A DNA stretch of 64,000 nt from Pedobacter sp. Leaf41 (GTDB lineage: Bacteria > Bacteroidota > Bacteroidia > Sphingobacteriales > Sphingobacteriaceae). Location: positions 238,982 through 302,981 of the forward strand of contig NZ_LMLE01000006.1 of NCBI RefSeq assembly GCF_001422545.1. The letters run 5' to 3'. Below the pieces are notes generated by a model. The model saw nothing but the letters and a program-made list of their open reading frames with translations, was not told the origin of the DNA and searched no databases. The position numbers were made by a program, and so were the translations under genes. Shown one piece after another: positions 26,221 through 35,239 of the stretch (positions within the stretch are counted from its first letter, which is position 1; each line of letters begins with the position of its first letter).

Positions 26221-28092
26221 ATGAAAACATTATATAAATATTCGCTAGGCTTAATTGTAGTCTTTTCGCTTAGCACAACTTCATGTAAAAAATATCTTGA
26301 TGAAGTAAATCCTGGTGCCACTACTTTAGAAACGGCTTATACCAATAAATCGGGTTTTGAAGGATTGATTAATACCATTTATGTAGATAATTACTTCTTC
26401 TATGGTAAAGTAGATTTCATCGGTCCATCAGAAATGGGGACTGATTTATGGATCAATTATGCAGGTTCGGATATCGGCATTACCACTTACGATAACACTT
26501 TAAACACCAACTTGTCTACACTCAAAACCATTTGGGGAGGTTGTTATTCTGCAATTGGACTGGCAAATACGGCCATCGAATACAGCTCGAAAGTTAAAGG
26601 TTTTGCCTCACAGGCGGATATCGATGCAAAAGTTGCTGAAGCTTATTTTTGGAGAGCATGGGCTTACTTTAATTTGGTGGAGCAGTTTGGAGCAGTTTAC
26701 TTGACTACAAAATCTGCAGCAACAGAAGGAAATAATATTCAGCCAACGCGAAGTACGGAGAAGGAAATTTATGATTTAATTATTTCTGACCTGAAGTTTG
26801 CCTGTGAAAAATTGCCTATTACTCAAGGTGCTTTAAGAGGACGGATAGCAAGAAAAGCGGCTTATGGAATGCTTGCAAAAGTGTACCTACAACGCACTCG
26901 TTTAGGTGAAAAAGAACAATATGCACAACTTGCATTAACAACTGCCGAAGAATTAATTAACAATCCGGCAAAATACAATGCTGCACTGTACTTAAGTGAT
27001 GCTACACGTTCGGGCTTTGCAAAAGCTTTCGATTTGAAAAATAATAAGAGTAATACAGAGTTTCTTTTTCTTCAGGCGGTGGATGTTTCTGGTTTAAATC
27101 CTGAAGGTTTTAACAGAGGACGTACCCGTCAGTATTACTTGCCTGATTTAGGTGGTAGAGGTGCGGAATGGGGTACAACTGAAACAACTGTACTTTATGG
27201 AAGATCAAATTCTAAACAATATAAACCAACCAAATATTTGCTAACGAATATTTTCGATCCGAGGGAAAATACACCAGATACCAGATTTGCGAACACCTTT
27301 ACTTATAAGTTTTATGCAAGTGCTGACAAAGTAATTACTGCTGCTTTGGCAACTGCTTATCAAAAAGATCCTTCAATTGTGGGTAAAACTATTTTAAGTA
27401 CCAGACAAGCTTACACTGGTCCGGATTATTTTCTTGCTTCAGGTGGTACTTTCGAAGAGGAAAAAAATATGACTAATGATGTAGGGCTTTCTGTCTTTAC
27501 ACCAAACTGGACAATTCCTGCGGCAGACAAAAAGAAAATCCCTGCGTTAGTTGCAGATCCTAGTGATCTTTTTGACCCTGCCACGAATAATTATAAATTA
27601 CCAGCTTCGTTCCCGAACGAGCCAAGTTTGATTAATATTTTTCCAGCGTTCAAAAAATTCTCTGGTAAAATGTACGCACAATCAAATCAAAACTGGTTGG
27701 GAGACATTCCAATTTTGCGTTTAGGTGAGGTTTATCTAATTGCTGCAGAAGCGGCCATCTTAGCTAATAACGATGTTTTGAAAGCGTCTAATTATGTAAA
27801 TGTAATTCGTAAGCGTGCTGCGGTTACTAGCCGCGAAAGCGAAATGCTGGCTACACCGGCAGAAATGAATGTAGCATACATTTTAAAAGAGCGTGGTAGA
27901 GAGTTGGCTGGTGAGCATACCCGTTGGATTGATTTGAAAAGAACCGGAAACTTATCAACTGCTTACTTTCAGCAAACCAACCCTATTATTGCCCCTAACT
28001 TCGATCCGAAGAAACATACGGTTAGGCCGATTCCACAATACTTTTTAGATGCCATTACTAATGCTGCCGAATTCGGTAACAATGGTTATTAA
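26221..28092 (+). CDS. SusD/RagB family nutrient-binding outer-membrane lipoprotein
   Basis: 623 residues. A lipoprotein signal peptide ends in the lipobox STTSC, followed by KKYLDEVNPGATTLE. The SusD tetratricopeptide-like helices are seen in AEAYFWRAWAYFNLVEQFGA and AAYGMLAKVYLQRTRLGEKE, and the C-terminal part has LGDIPILRLGEVYLIAAEAA and ILKERGRELAGEHTRWIDLK. It binds the nutrient at the cell surface and works with the adjacent SusC. At 623 residues it is longer than typical members (about 500-550), with extra loops in the middle. A terminator follows. Confidence 0.95.
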   Translation: MKTLYKYSLGLIVVFSLSTTSCKKYLDEVNPGATTLETAYTNKSGFEGLINTIYVDNYFFYGKVDFIGPSEMGTDLWINYAGSDIGITTYDNTLNTNLSTLKTIWGGCYSAIGLANTAIEYSSKVKGFASQADIDAKVAEAYFWRAWAYFNLVEQFGAVYLTTKSAATEGNNIQPTRSTEKEIYDLIISDLKFACEKLPITQGALRGRIARKAAYGMLAKVYLQRTRLGEKEQYAQLALTTAEELINNPAKYNAALYLSDATRSGFAKAFDLKNNKSNTEFLFLQAVDVSGLNPEGFNRGRTRQYYLPDLGGRGAEWGTTETTVLYGRSNSKQYKPTKYLLTNIFDPRENTPDTRFANTFTYKFYASADKVITAALATAYQKDPSIVGKTILSTRQAYTGPDYFLASGGTFEEEKNMTNDVGLSVFTPNWTIPAADKKKIPALVADPSDLFDPATNNYKLPASFPNEPSLINIFPAFKKFSGKMYAQSNQNWLGDIPILRLGEVYLIAAEAAILANNDVLKASNYVNVIRKRAAVTSRESEMLATPAEMNVAYILKERGRELAGEHTRWIDLKRTGNLSTAYFQQTNPIIAPNFDPKKHTVRPIPQYFLDAITNAAEFGNNGY

Positions 28093-28119
28093 CTAATAAA
28101 GTATATTCAATAGGTTAAG

Positions 28120-28149
28120 GCCGTCTCAAATTTTGAGGCGGCTTTTTTT
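28120..28149 (+). terminator. Rho-independent terminator after the SusCD pair
   Basis: Stem gccgtctcaaa / ttttgaggcggc (one G-T pair) with almost no loop, followed by seven T. It lies 28 bases after the SusD stop. Confidence 0.85.
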
Positions 28150-28363
28150 GTGTATTTCCATCTTGATTTTCTAGTCGATTGATAGCCAAACGTAAGCTAA
28201 CATTTAATTTAAAAATGGTAAATGGAATTTTGGTTGATAAAGCATTAGGCTCAAAAGAATTTTAAGGATTGCTATTAGATAGGATTGGGTGAAAGTCTGT
28301 GTTAACAACGCTGGAACTTTCCTTTATCACTTTTTAATTAAAAAGGATATCGCTAGAAATTAA

Positions 28364-29563
28364 TTAAGCAGGAAGCGAGATAAAAATGGTGGTTCCTTGC
28401 TCCAATATCGAGTCGACTTTAATGCTGCCCTGCAGTTTGGCTACCAGGCTACTTACTGCATCTAAGCCAAAGCCATTTCCTTTTCGGTTAAAGCGATCAT
28501 ATCCTTGGGCCGTGAAGCCTTCTCGGAAGATATTTTGCAGGTTCTCTGGTGAAATTCCTCTGCCATTATCTTTCACAGATAATACATATTGATCATCCTC
28601 TAAACAACAAGATACCTGGATTTGTGGTTTATTTTTATCGTTATAGCGAATGGCATTGCTCAATAAGTTGAGCATAATTTGTTCCATCGCAATTTTAGAA
28701 GTTTTGATACTTACACTTTCAGGCATAGTAATCTCGAAATCTTGGGGCACATTCAACATCGGAATTAAATTTTCCAGCAGGTAACGAAAATCAACATGTT
28801 CTTGCCTAGCTAACAAGGTTGATGGTGCTTTCGAATAATCAAGCATGTCATCAACATAGGTCACCAAATTCCTGGCGGAGCGCAAGGCAATTTGAATCAG
28901 TCTCACTGCTTTTTCATCGCCCTGTGTATCGAATTTCTTCCTTAAAGATTCTGCAGATAAAATAATGCTGGATAAGGGATTCTTAATGTCGTGAGCTACC
29001 CGCTGTGCAAACTTTTCTATAAAAAGATTTGCTTCACTCAAAGCTGAGTTGGCCAGCTCCAACTCTTTAACCTTCCTTCTTAATTCTAACTGGTGCTGCG
29101 CCTGTTTGGCAAGAATTTTTAGCGCAGCAATCTGACTGTCAGTTAAGCCTTTTTCCTGATGGTCGATCACACACAAGGTTCCCAAAGCAAAACCCTCGGG
29201 ATTAATCAGTGGTACGCCAGCATAAAAAATAATTTCCGGATGTCCGGTAACCAAAGGATTTTGCGCAAAGCGGGCATCCGTCAATGCATTATTAACGATC
29301 ATGATATCGCCATTGCCAGCAATAGAATGAGAACAAAATGCAACTTCTCTCGAAGTTTGAGTGAGTTCTGTTCCAAAGTTCGATTTAAACCACTGTGTCT
29401 TGTCATCCAAAATGGTAACCAAAGCAATTGGCGTTTGACAAATTTCGGCGGCCAGCTTTGTTAAATCATCGAAATCTTGTTCCTGGCCACTTCCTAAAAT
29501 GTTATAAGATCCTAGAGCATTTAATCTCTCAGGCTCGTTGTTTGGTAAAGGATAAATGGTCAT
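28364..29563 (-). CDS. GAF-domain sensor histidine kinase
   Basis: 399 residues without membrane segments. Residues 25-165 form a GAF domain (CQTPIALVTILDDKTQWFKS, AGVPLINPEGFALGTLCVID). A short coiled coil leads into the HisKA helix with the phospho-accepting histidine in RVAHDIKNPLSSIILSAESL. The ATPase domain has the N box (LLSNAIRYNDKNK), the G1 box VKDNGRGISPENL and the G2 box NGFGLDAVSSL. No partner response regulator is adjacent, so it is an orphan kinase with a cytoplasmic sensor. Its start overlaps the small upstream frame by 35 bases. Confidence 0.92.
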   Translation of the reverse strand: MTIYPLPNNEPERLNALGSYNILGSGQEQDFDDLTKLAAEICQTPIALVTILDDKTQWFKSNFGTELTQTSREVAFCSHSIAGNGDIMIVNNALTDARFAQNPLVTGHPEIIFYAGVPLINPEGFALGTLCVIDHQEKGLTDSQIAALKILAKQAQHQLELRRKVKELELANSALSEANLFIEKFAQRVAHDIKNPLSSIILSAESLRKKFDTQGDEKAVRLIQIALRSARNLVTYVDDMLDYSKAPSTLLARQEHVDFRYLLENLIPMLNVPQDFEITMPESVSIKTSKIAMEQIMLNLLSNAIRYNDKNKPQIQVSCCLEDDQYVLSVKDNGRGISPENLQNIFREGFTAQGYDRFNRKGNGFGLDAVSSLVAKLQGSIKVDSILEQGTTIFISLPA

Positions 29564-29783
29564 ATATTGCTTTATAATTTTCAGCGCCTAAAGGTAAACT
29601 AAATAAAGCAGCATTTGTTTGAGTTGCTGCTAATTTGACTTCCAAGATATAGTGAATATGTATTGCTGATCCATTTCGATTGTAGGTGTTGAACAGATTG
29701 TTTAATCCTTTCACAATTTTCCACTTAATAACTTGGAGATGATTAGGCGTGAGTATAATTTCAAATACTTCAGCATTGATCAA
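29529..29783 (-). CDS. Small hypothetical protein (84 aa)
   Basis: An 84-codon frame between the M23 peptidase and the GAF kinase, same strand, 30 bases after the peptidase stop and overlapping the kinase start by 35 bases. The protein is soluble, with two probable beta-rich stretches (AEVFEIILTPNHLQVIKWKI, IHYILEVKLAATQTNA). I do not recognise it. The tight placement in a row of minus-strand genes supports a real gene, while the overlap and lack of a known family keep it uncertain. Confidence 0.45.
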   Translation of the reverse strand: MINAEVFEIILTPNHLQVIKWKIVKGLNNLFNTYNRNGSAIHIHYILEVKLAATQTNAALFSLPLGAENYKAIYDHLSFTKQRA

Positions 29784-29813
29784 TTATCAGCTTTATCCTC
29801 AAATTCAGCCTGT

Positions 29814-30440
29814 TTATTTTACATATTGTTTTAAAAATACCTGGGGATTATAAAAGCGATCATTTAGTTGTGTATTATTAAACGTAAGCCAGCTTGCGCA
29901 ACCGTAATCATCAAACTTTATGCGTATTTCTAAATGAAGATGATGGTAGTCTCCACCATACTTTTTGCTTTCGTCTTTTGTAAATAACCGAGCTAATTTG
30001 GTCTTTTGATCCACTTGCTGCCCATTGCTTACATAAACTTCTTTTAAATGTTTATAGCTTGTAAAGATGGTTTTTCCATCTTTCAAAGTATGTCTAACCA
30101 CCACCGTTTTTTGGTTTTCACCTAAATGAACGGAACAAACTACGCCATTGGCCATGGCATAAACCGGAATTAATTTTGTTGTAGGTTTTACCGGATTAAT
30201 ATCAATAGCAGTATGAATATGGCCTTTATAATAACTATCTCGATGATCGCCGAAAATGCTAATAACCTTGATGTTGCTAATCTTTTTACGATCGCTTACA
30301 TCAAACGGTAAGAACCAGTTTTCAGCATTTTTTTGAGGTTTGGTATCGGAGTAATAAGGCTTCCATCTATCTCTGTCTTTTTCAATAGTTGGTGTTTCGA
30401 ATATTGAAAACGTGAAAATGAATAAAAGTAATAATTTCAT
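29814..30440 (-). CDS. M23 family metallopeptidase, LytM type
   Basis: 208 residues from the ATG at 30440. The frame extends to 30533, but the later start gives a proper signal peptide (KLLLLFIFTFSIFET). The zinc ligands of M23 are visible: H and D in KGHIHTAIDINPV, and H-x-H in GGDYHHLHLEIRI. The family cleaves peptide cross-links of peptidoglycan in the periplasm. It follows the metallophosphoesterase gene by about 60 bases and precedes a small hypothetical gene. Confidence 0.88.
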   Translation of the reverse strand: MKLLLLFIFTFSIFETPTIEKDRDRWKPYYSDTKPQKNAENWFLPFDVSDRKKISNIKVISIFGDHRDSYYKGHIHTAIDINPVKPTTKLIPVYAMANGVVCSVHLGENQKTVVVRHTLKDGKTIFTSYKHLKEVYVSNGQQVDQKTKLARLFTKDESKKYGGDYHHLHLEIRIKFDDYGCASWLTFNNTQLNDRFYNPQVFLKQYVK

Positions 30441-30504
30441 CTGTTTTATAATTTTATAACAAGATAATACTAAACGGCTAAATATATGCGTATGATAAGT
30501 GGTT

Positions 30505-31734
30505 TCATTTATTTGAGGTCTTTTTGAGCTCAATTACGGTGATCTCCGGCCAGATTCCAATTCTACCTGAAAAACCTAAAAAGCCAAAGCCCCTGTTCAC
30601 ATTTAGATATCGTCCGTTTTCAAATTTTATGCCTCCCCAATGTTTATAACGATATTTAACCGGGCTCCATTTAATGCCAAACGCTTCAATACCGAATTGC
30701 ATCCCGTGGGTATGGCCAGCTAATGCCAGCTGAATTTTTGATGGATTATTTTTTACCTGTGCCTCCCAATGCGATGGATCATGAGAAAGCAGCACCTTAA
30801 AATCGTTCACATGTGTGCCAGCCAAAGCCTTAGCTAAATCGCCACGTTCCCCAAATCCAAGTCCCCAGTTTTCGATACCCGCAAGAATAATTTTCTCCCC
30901 ATTTTTGGTTAACTCTACATGTGCATCCAATAGTAGTTTAAATCCAAGTTCGGCATGATAGCTTTTTAATTGCTGTAAATTGTTAATCTTATCCGCTTCT
31001 GATGGCCATTTGATATAATCTCCATAATCATGATTGCCCAAAACAGAAAACTGGCCGAATGGCGCTTTTATTTGTGAAAAATGGCCAATGTAGGGTACGA
31101 TCTCCGAAGCAGCATTATTTACTAAATCGCCGGTGAAAACAAACAGGTCACTTTTTTGCGCATTAATCAAGTCGATGCCTTTTTGTACCTGCTTGGGTTT
31201 AGTAAAGCTTCCCGCATGAATGTCGGAAATTTGCGTAATGGTGAACCCGTCAAAATTGTCCGGTAAATCATCGAAATAAAGGCTGTGTTTGATCACCCTG
31301 TAGGCATATTTGCCTCTCGTAATCCCAAAAATGAACAATAGAACGGTAAGGCAGAACATTACAAAGGCAAAATCTACCCAATAAATGCTTCGCCCCAACA
31401 CCTGAAATCCATCTGGTTGAAAGTTTGAGGATATCGAAAGAACCAACCGAAATAAATCTCCAACGAGTAGAAAAAAAGCAAAAACTACTTCCGCGGTAAA
31501 CACAATTAAAAATGCATGCGTAATAATTTGGAAAAATTTACCCATTCCATTTGTCCGCATTTGTGTAATCGCGAAAAACAGGGCAACTGTTAATCCAATA
31601 ATGAATACCCAAAAAAATGGAGCAAGTAAGGAAGATTCGTTGAGCGTGCCAAAGCCCGAAAGCACATAAGAATTAAGCGCAAAAAATAGAACAATTACGG
31701 CAAGTATAGGTAAGAAATTAATCTTTCGTTTCAT
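30505..31734 (-). CDS. Membrane-anchored metallophosphoesterase (YkuE-like)
   Basis: 409 residues. Four N-terminal membrane helices (residues 8-30, 36-55, 70-95 and 125-145) are followed by a calcineurin-like domain with all motifs: TISQISDIHAGSF, VFTGDLVNNA, VLGNHDYGDYI, LLSHDPSHWE and LALAGHTHGMQFG. The substrate in this family is unsettled; some members act on lipid-linked phosphates such as UDP-diacylglucosamine. It is the first gene of a minus-strand row with the M23 peptidase. Confidence 0.92.
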   Translation of the reverse strand: MKRKINFLPILAVIVLFFALNSYVLSGFGTLNESSLLAPFFWVFIIGLTVALFFAITQMRTNGMGKFFQIITHAFLIVFTAEVVFAFFLLVGDLFRLVLSISSNFQPDGFQVLGRSIYWVDFAFVMFCLTVLLFIFGITRGKYAYRVIKHSLYFDDLPDNFDGFTITQISDIHAGSFTKPKQVQKGIDLINAQKSDLFVFTGDLVNNAASEIVPYIGHFSQIKAPFGQFSVLGNHDYGDYIKWPSEADKINNLQQLKSYHAELGFKLLLDAHVELTKNGEKIILAGIENWGLGFGERGDLAKALAGTHVNDFKVLLSHDPSHWEAQVKNNPSKIQLALAGHTHGMQFGIEAFGIKWSPVKYRYKHWGGIKFENGRYLNVNRGFGFLGFSGRIGIWPEITVIELKKTSNK

Positions 31735-31825
31735 AAAAAAAATGAAGTATGGATGTAAAAATAGATTTTAAACGTGGCCTTTGCTACTTAAGTTTCAAAC
31801 TGGAACTATTTTTACGGTTGTTTGA

Positions 31826-32070
31826 TTAAATGCGTTCTTCAATTTTGGTCCACTTGATCATGACCATGCGGAGATCATCTAAAGTGAAAGGTTTTGCTAA
31901 GAAATCTTTCATGCCAGCCGCTAAGCATTTTTTAATATCCTCTTGCATGGCATTGGCACTACAGCCAATAATTATTGGTGGGACGATATGATTATTTTCG
32001 TTATGCCTTAATATTTTTATAGATACCAAAACCAGCTACATGGCATTTGCATGTCCATATTTGCATATTT
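31826..32070 (-). pseudogene. Receiver-domain remnant of a hybrid kinase or response regulator
   Basis: The frame 31826-32029 reads VPPIIIGCSANAMQEDIKKC, LAAGMKDFLAKPFTLDDLRM, the second half of a receiver domain with its conserved lysine (LAKPF). Just upstream, in a shifted frame near 32045-32068, MDMQMP is still readable, the segment that normally carries the phosphorylated aspartate and following turn. The N-terminal half and any kinase part are missing, and a frameshift separates the two pieces. It is a dead fragment just ahead of the divergent Rrf2 gene. Confidence 0.75.
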
Positions 32071-32106
32071 CATAATTGTACTTAATTTATTAGCTTTGTA
32101 AGATAT

Positions 32107-32553
32107 ATGCTATCAAAAAAGACTAAATACGCCATTAAGGCACTCGTTGCGCTTGGCAAAAATGTAGAAAAACCACCTATGCAAATCTCAAAGATTGCTG
32201 AGGAGGAGCATATTCCTAAAAAATTCTTAGAACAAATTCTGTTAGATTTGCGTAACGCCGGCTTCTTATACAGTAAGAAAGGTGCTGGTGGTGGCTACAG
32301 TTTAAACAAAAAGCCCGAAGAAATTCTGTTGGTGCAGGTAATGCGTGTTACTGATGGCCCAATTGCTATGGTTCCTTGTGCCAGCTTAAATTTTTATCAC
32401 AAATGTGATGAATGTGTTGACGAAAAAACTTGTGGTATTCGAAGTGCATTTATCGATGTAAGAGATGCAACGCTTAAGGTGCTCAGTGAAACCAGCATTG
32501 CTGATGTAATTGGTAGGGAAGATACGTTGAAGTTGGGGATCGATAGTATTTAA
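32107..32553 (+). CDS. Rrf2 family transcriptional regulator
   Basis: 148 residues. The N-terminal winged helix reads KKTKYAIKALVALGKN, PMQISKIAEEEHIPKKFLEQ and YSKKGAGGGYSLNKKPEEI. The cysteines in VPCASLNFYHKCDECVDEKT and CGIR could hold an iron-sulfur cluster, as in IscR and RsrR. Rrf2 proteins include CymR, which controls cysteine and sulfur metabolism. It stands next to the sulfate-assimilation genes on the same strand and is the natural candidate to act on the shared promoter block at 32845 and 44568. That role is inference. Confidence 0.9.
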   Translation: MLSKKTKYAIKALVALGKNVEKPPMQISKIAEEEHIPKKFLEQILLDLRNAGFLYSKKGAGGGYSLNKKPEEILLVQVMRVTDGPIAMVPCASLNFYHKCDECVDEKTCGIRSAFIDVRDATLKVLSETSIADVIGREDTLKLGIDSI

Positions 32554-32844
32554 CCGTTACGTTTCGTATATTTTTTTCTTTATTAGTAGGTATCATTAAG
32601 ATTTCTTCGCTCATCGTCTTCCTGCCTCAGGCAAGAAATCACGGCCGGAATTGCTTATTGTGTATTTTGCTTGTTCGCCATTGCGAGGAACGAAGCAATC
32701 CTACAACGTTTGCTTTTCATATCATCACATTGTGAAAACGCCCTTACAGTGTAGTCGATTTTTTCTCAATCAATTCTCATTTTCCTCGGTATGAATTGCG
32801 GCTAACTTTTCTTCTGATATTCACAACAAAAACTTTTTTGAGAA

Positions 32845-32880
32845 AAATTACTACTATTCCTATATACTTTATATATTTGA
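32845..32880 (+). promoter_or_regulatory. Promoter block of the sulfite reductase operon, shared with the 44568 copy
   Basis: 36 bases that are identical at 32 positions to 44568-44603. It contains aaattactac, then ctata, then the -7 box TATATTTG at 32872-32879. There is no TTTG at the expected -33 spacing; the conserved upstream half may be a regulator site that replaces it. Transcription would begin near 32887, leaving a leader of about 155 bases. Confidence 0.65.
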
Positions 32881-32991
32881 CAGATGAACTTCAATTTTAT
32901 ATCTATCAAAATTTGTAATAAATCGATGCAATATTGTTTTAAAACGCAGTAGGGGAAGGTATTTGGATAATTTATAGGTATAAAATATTTG

Positions 32992-33022
32992 ATGCTTCTC
33001 AGTTATAAGAGAGGCATTTTTT
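32992..33022 (+). terminator. Terminator-like hairpin in the leader of the sulfite reductase gene
   Basis: Stem atgcttctc / gagaggcat (nine pairs, one G-T), an eight-base loop and a following T run. It sits after the promoter block at 32845 and before the start codon at 33044, so it may act as an attenuator or as the expression platform of a leader RNA. It could instead end transcripts from upstream. Confidence 0.55.
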
Positions 33023-33043
33023 GAATAAAGCTAACAACACAAT

Positions 33044-35134
33044 ATGCAAAGTTTCAGAACAGAACTCGAAAATCCGATTGTCGAGCAAGACATTATCGAT
33101 TTAGAGAATAAGATTAAAGCTTTTCGAGATGGAACCATTCACGATGAGAAATTTAGAAGTTTACGTTTAGCCCGTGGTGTTTACGGACAAAGACAGCCTG
33201 GGGTACAAATGATCAGGATTAAACTCCCATTTGGTAAGGTTACTTTTAAGCAGTTGTTGCGTATTGCGGATATCGCCGATGAATATGGGAGTGGCAATTT
33301 ACACTTAACCACCCGTCAGGATATTCAATTGCATTATGTGAGTTTGGATAGAACGCCGGAACTTTGGGCAAAGCTCGAGCAAGATGACATTACGCTTCGT
33401 GAGGCTTGCGGAAATACCGTTCGTAACGTAACGGCATCACCAAATGCTGGAATTGATAAAGACGAACCTTTTGATGTTTCGCCTTATGCGTATGCAGTTT
33501 TCAAGTATTTTTTGCGCAATCCAATTTGCCAGGAGATGGGCAGAAAGATTAAAATTTCTTTTTCCTCCAGCGATAAGGATACGGCTTTTAGTTATATTCA
33601 TGATTTAGGTTTTATCCCAAAAATTGACGAAAATGGCGAGCGTGGCTTTAAGGTGCTGTTTGCTGGTGGCCTTGGTGCACAACCGTTTTTAGCTAGTCCA
33701 ATTCATGAGTTTTTGCCCGAAGATCAGCTTATTCCGTTTACAGAATCGGTTTTGCGTGTTTTTGATCGTTACGGGGAACGCACAAACAGAAATAAAGCCC
33801 GTTTAAAGTATTTAGTTCAGAAGTTGGGCTTAGAAGAAGTTATACGTCTTGTTGCTGAAGAGCGAATCGCGAACAAAGTAAAAACTTTTAAAATCGATAG
33901 AGATGTCGTTCAACAACCAGCGTTACCATTAGAACAAGAATATCCGGCGGTTGAAATTCTTAACGAAACGCATTATAAACACTGGTCGGCAACTAACGTC
34001 GTTCCGCAAAAGCAAGATGGTTTTTATGCCGTTTATGTGAAAGTGCAGGTTGGCGATATCAAGACTGAGAAAGCCCGTGCTTTTGTTGATGCCATTAAGC
34101 CTTATGTCGCTGATGAAATCCGCATCACTCAAAATCAGGGTTTGCTTCTGAAATTTGTTCGCGAAAATGCCTTGCCATCATTATATTCAGCATTAAATAA
34201 AATTGGTTTCACAACAGCTGGTTTTGATAGTCTGGCGGATATTACCACTTGTCCAGGCACCGACACTTGTAATTTGGGTATCTCTAATTCCATGACGTTA
34301 GCAGAGGTTTTGGAAGACGTGATTTACACCGATTTTCCTGAATTTATTTACGAGAAAAACATCAATATCAAAATCAGTGGCTGTATGAACTCTTGCGGAC
34401 AGCATGGGTTAGCAGAAATTGGTTTTCACGGAAGTTCGGTAAAAGCCGAGGGGAAAGTGGTTCCAGCGGTACAGGTAATGCTTGGCGGCGGAACAGTTGG
34501 AAACGGTGTTGGGCGTGTGGCAGAACGTGTTATTAAAGTGCCATCGAAAAGAGCGACCAGCGTTTTGCATTTCATTTTAAATGATTTTAAAGCAAATAAC
34601 GAAGAGAACGAAAATTTCCACCAATATTATGATAGAAAAGGAAAAGACCACTTCTATCAACTTTTAAAACCATTGGCAGATTTAACCAATCTTCAGCAAG
34701 AAGAATTTGTGGATTGGGGCCACGTAGAGCAATTTGTAACTGCCATTGGTGTTGGCGAATGTGCTGGCGTAGTAATTGATTTAGTAGCCACTCTACTTTT
34801 AGAGGCTGATGAAAAATTTGGTTGGGCAAAGCAGAATTTAGAAAAAGGTGCCTACGCTGATGCGATCTATCATACCTACAGCACTTTTGTTAGCGCTGCA
34901 AAATCATTGCTTTTAAATAAAGGGGTAAACAGCAGCACCCAGGTTGGCGTCATCAGAGAATTTGATAATCACTACGTAGAAACCGGTGAATTTAATTTAT
35001 CAAGCAACTTTTCAGATTTGGTTTTACAAATCAATAAAAACGAGCCGACAGCAGCGTTTGCCGAGCAATATTTTAATGAAGCTGATGCTTTTTTAAACCA
35101 GATTAAGGAAAAAAGAGCCGTAGCAATGAAATAA
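33044..35134 (+). CDS. Ferredoxin-type sulfite (or nitrite) reductase with C-terminal HEPN-like domain
   Basis: 696 residues. Two sulfite/nitrite reductase repeats: the first has RLARGVYGQRQPGVQMIRIK and LHLTTRQDIQLHYV; the second carries the siroheme and 4Fe-4S ligands C403-x5-C409 (CPGTDTCNLGISNS) and C447-x3-C451 (GCMNSCGQHGLAEIG). Residues 530-690 form a helical domain (YADAIYHTYSTFVSAAKSLL) similar to HEPN domains attached to such reductases in Bacteroidota. It reduces sulfite to sulfide in the cytoplasm. The neighbours (siroheme synthesis, APS reductase, cysDN) make sulfite the likely substrate rather than nitrite. The electron donor is not in the window. Confidence 0.93.
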   Translation: MQSFRTELENPIVEQDIIDLENKIKAFRDGTIHDEKFRSLRLARGVYGQRQPGVQMIRIKLPFGKVTFKQLLRIADIADEYGSGNLHLTTRQDIQLHYVSLDRTPELWAKLEQDDITLREACGNTVRNVTASPNAGIDKDEPFDVSPYAYAVFKYFLRNPICQEMGRKIKISFSSSDKDTAFSYIHDLGFIPKIDENGERGFKVLFAGGLGAQPFLASPIHEFLPEDQLIPFTESVLRVFDRYGERTNRNKARLKYLVQKLGLEEVIRLVAEERIANKVKTFKIDRDVVQQPALPLEQEYPAVEILNETHYKHWSATNVVPQKQDGFYAVYVKVQVGDIKTEKARAFVDAIKPYVADEIRITQNQGLLLKFVRENALPSLYSALNKIGFTTAGFDSLADITTCPGTDTCNLGISNSMTLAEVLEDVIYTDFPEFIYEKNINIKISGCMNSCGQHGLAEIGFHGSSVKAEGKVVPAVQVMLGGGTVGNGVGRVAERVIKVPSKRATSVLHFILNDFKANNEENENFHQYYDRKGKDHFYQLLKPLADLTNLQQEEFVDWGHVEQFVTAIGVGECAGVVIDLVATLLLEADEKFGWAKQNLEKGAYADAIYHTYSTFVSAAKSLLLNKGVNSSTQVGVIREFDNHYVETGEFNLSSNFSDLVLQINKNEPTAAFAEQYFNEADAFLNQIKEKRAVAMK

Positions 35135-35239
35135 AAATGAAAGAATTAGAGAATAATAGAATGATTGAATATGCAATTAGCAAAATCGATAGTCAAAACA
35201 TTCACTCATTCAAAACTCATTCATTCAAAATTTAAAATT

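Larger units (their letters stand above)
32554..33043. other. Long leader region of the sulfite reductase operon
   Basis: 490 bases without a gene. The first 170 bases contain fragments of dispersed repeats (for example cgccattgcgaggaacgaag at about 32678-32697). A promoter block lies at 32845-32880 and a terminator-like hairpin at 32992-33022, only 21 bases before the sulfite reductase start. No open frame of note is present. Confidence 0.6.

Noticed and set aside
23066..28092. A polysaccharide utilisation locus linking SusCD with the rhamnosidase
   Set aside because: About 15 kb of unrelated molybdenum and other genes separate them and no further carbohydrate enzyme is near SusCD.
33044..35134. 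Assignment as an assimilatory nitrite reductase
   Set aside because: The fold alone cannot separate nitrite from sulfite, but the operon holds APS reductase and cysDN and no nitrate genes, so sulfite is favoured.
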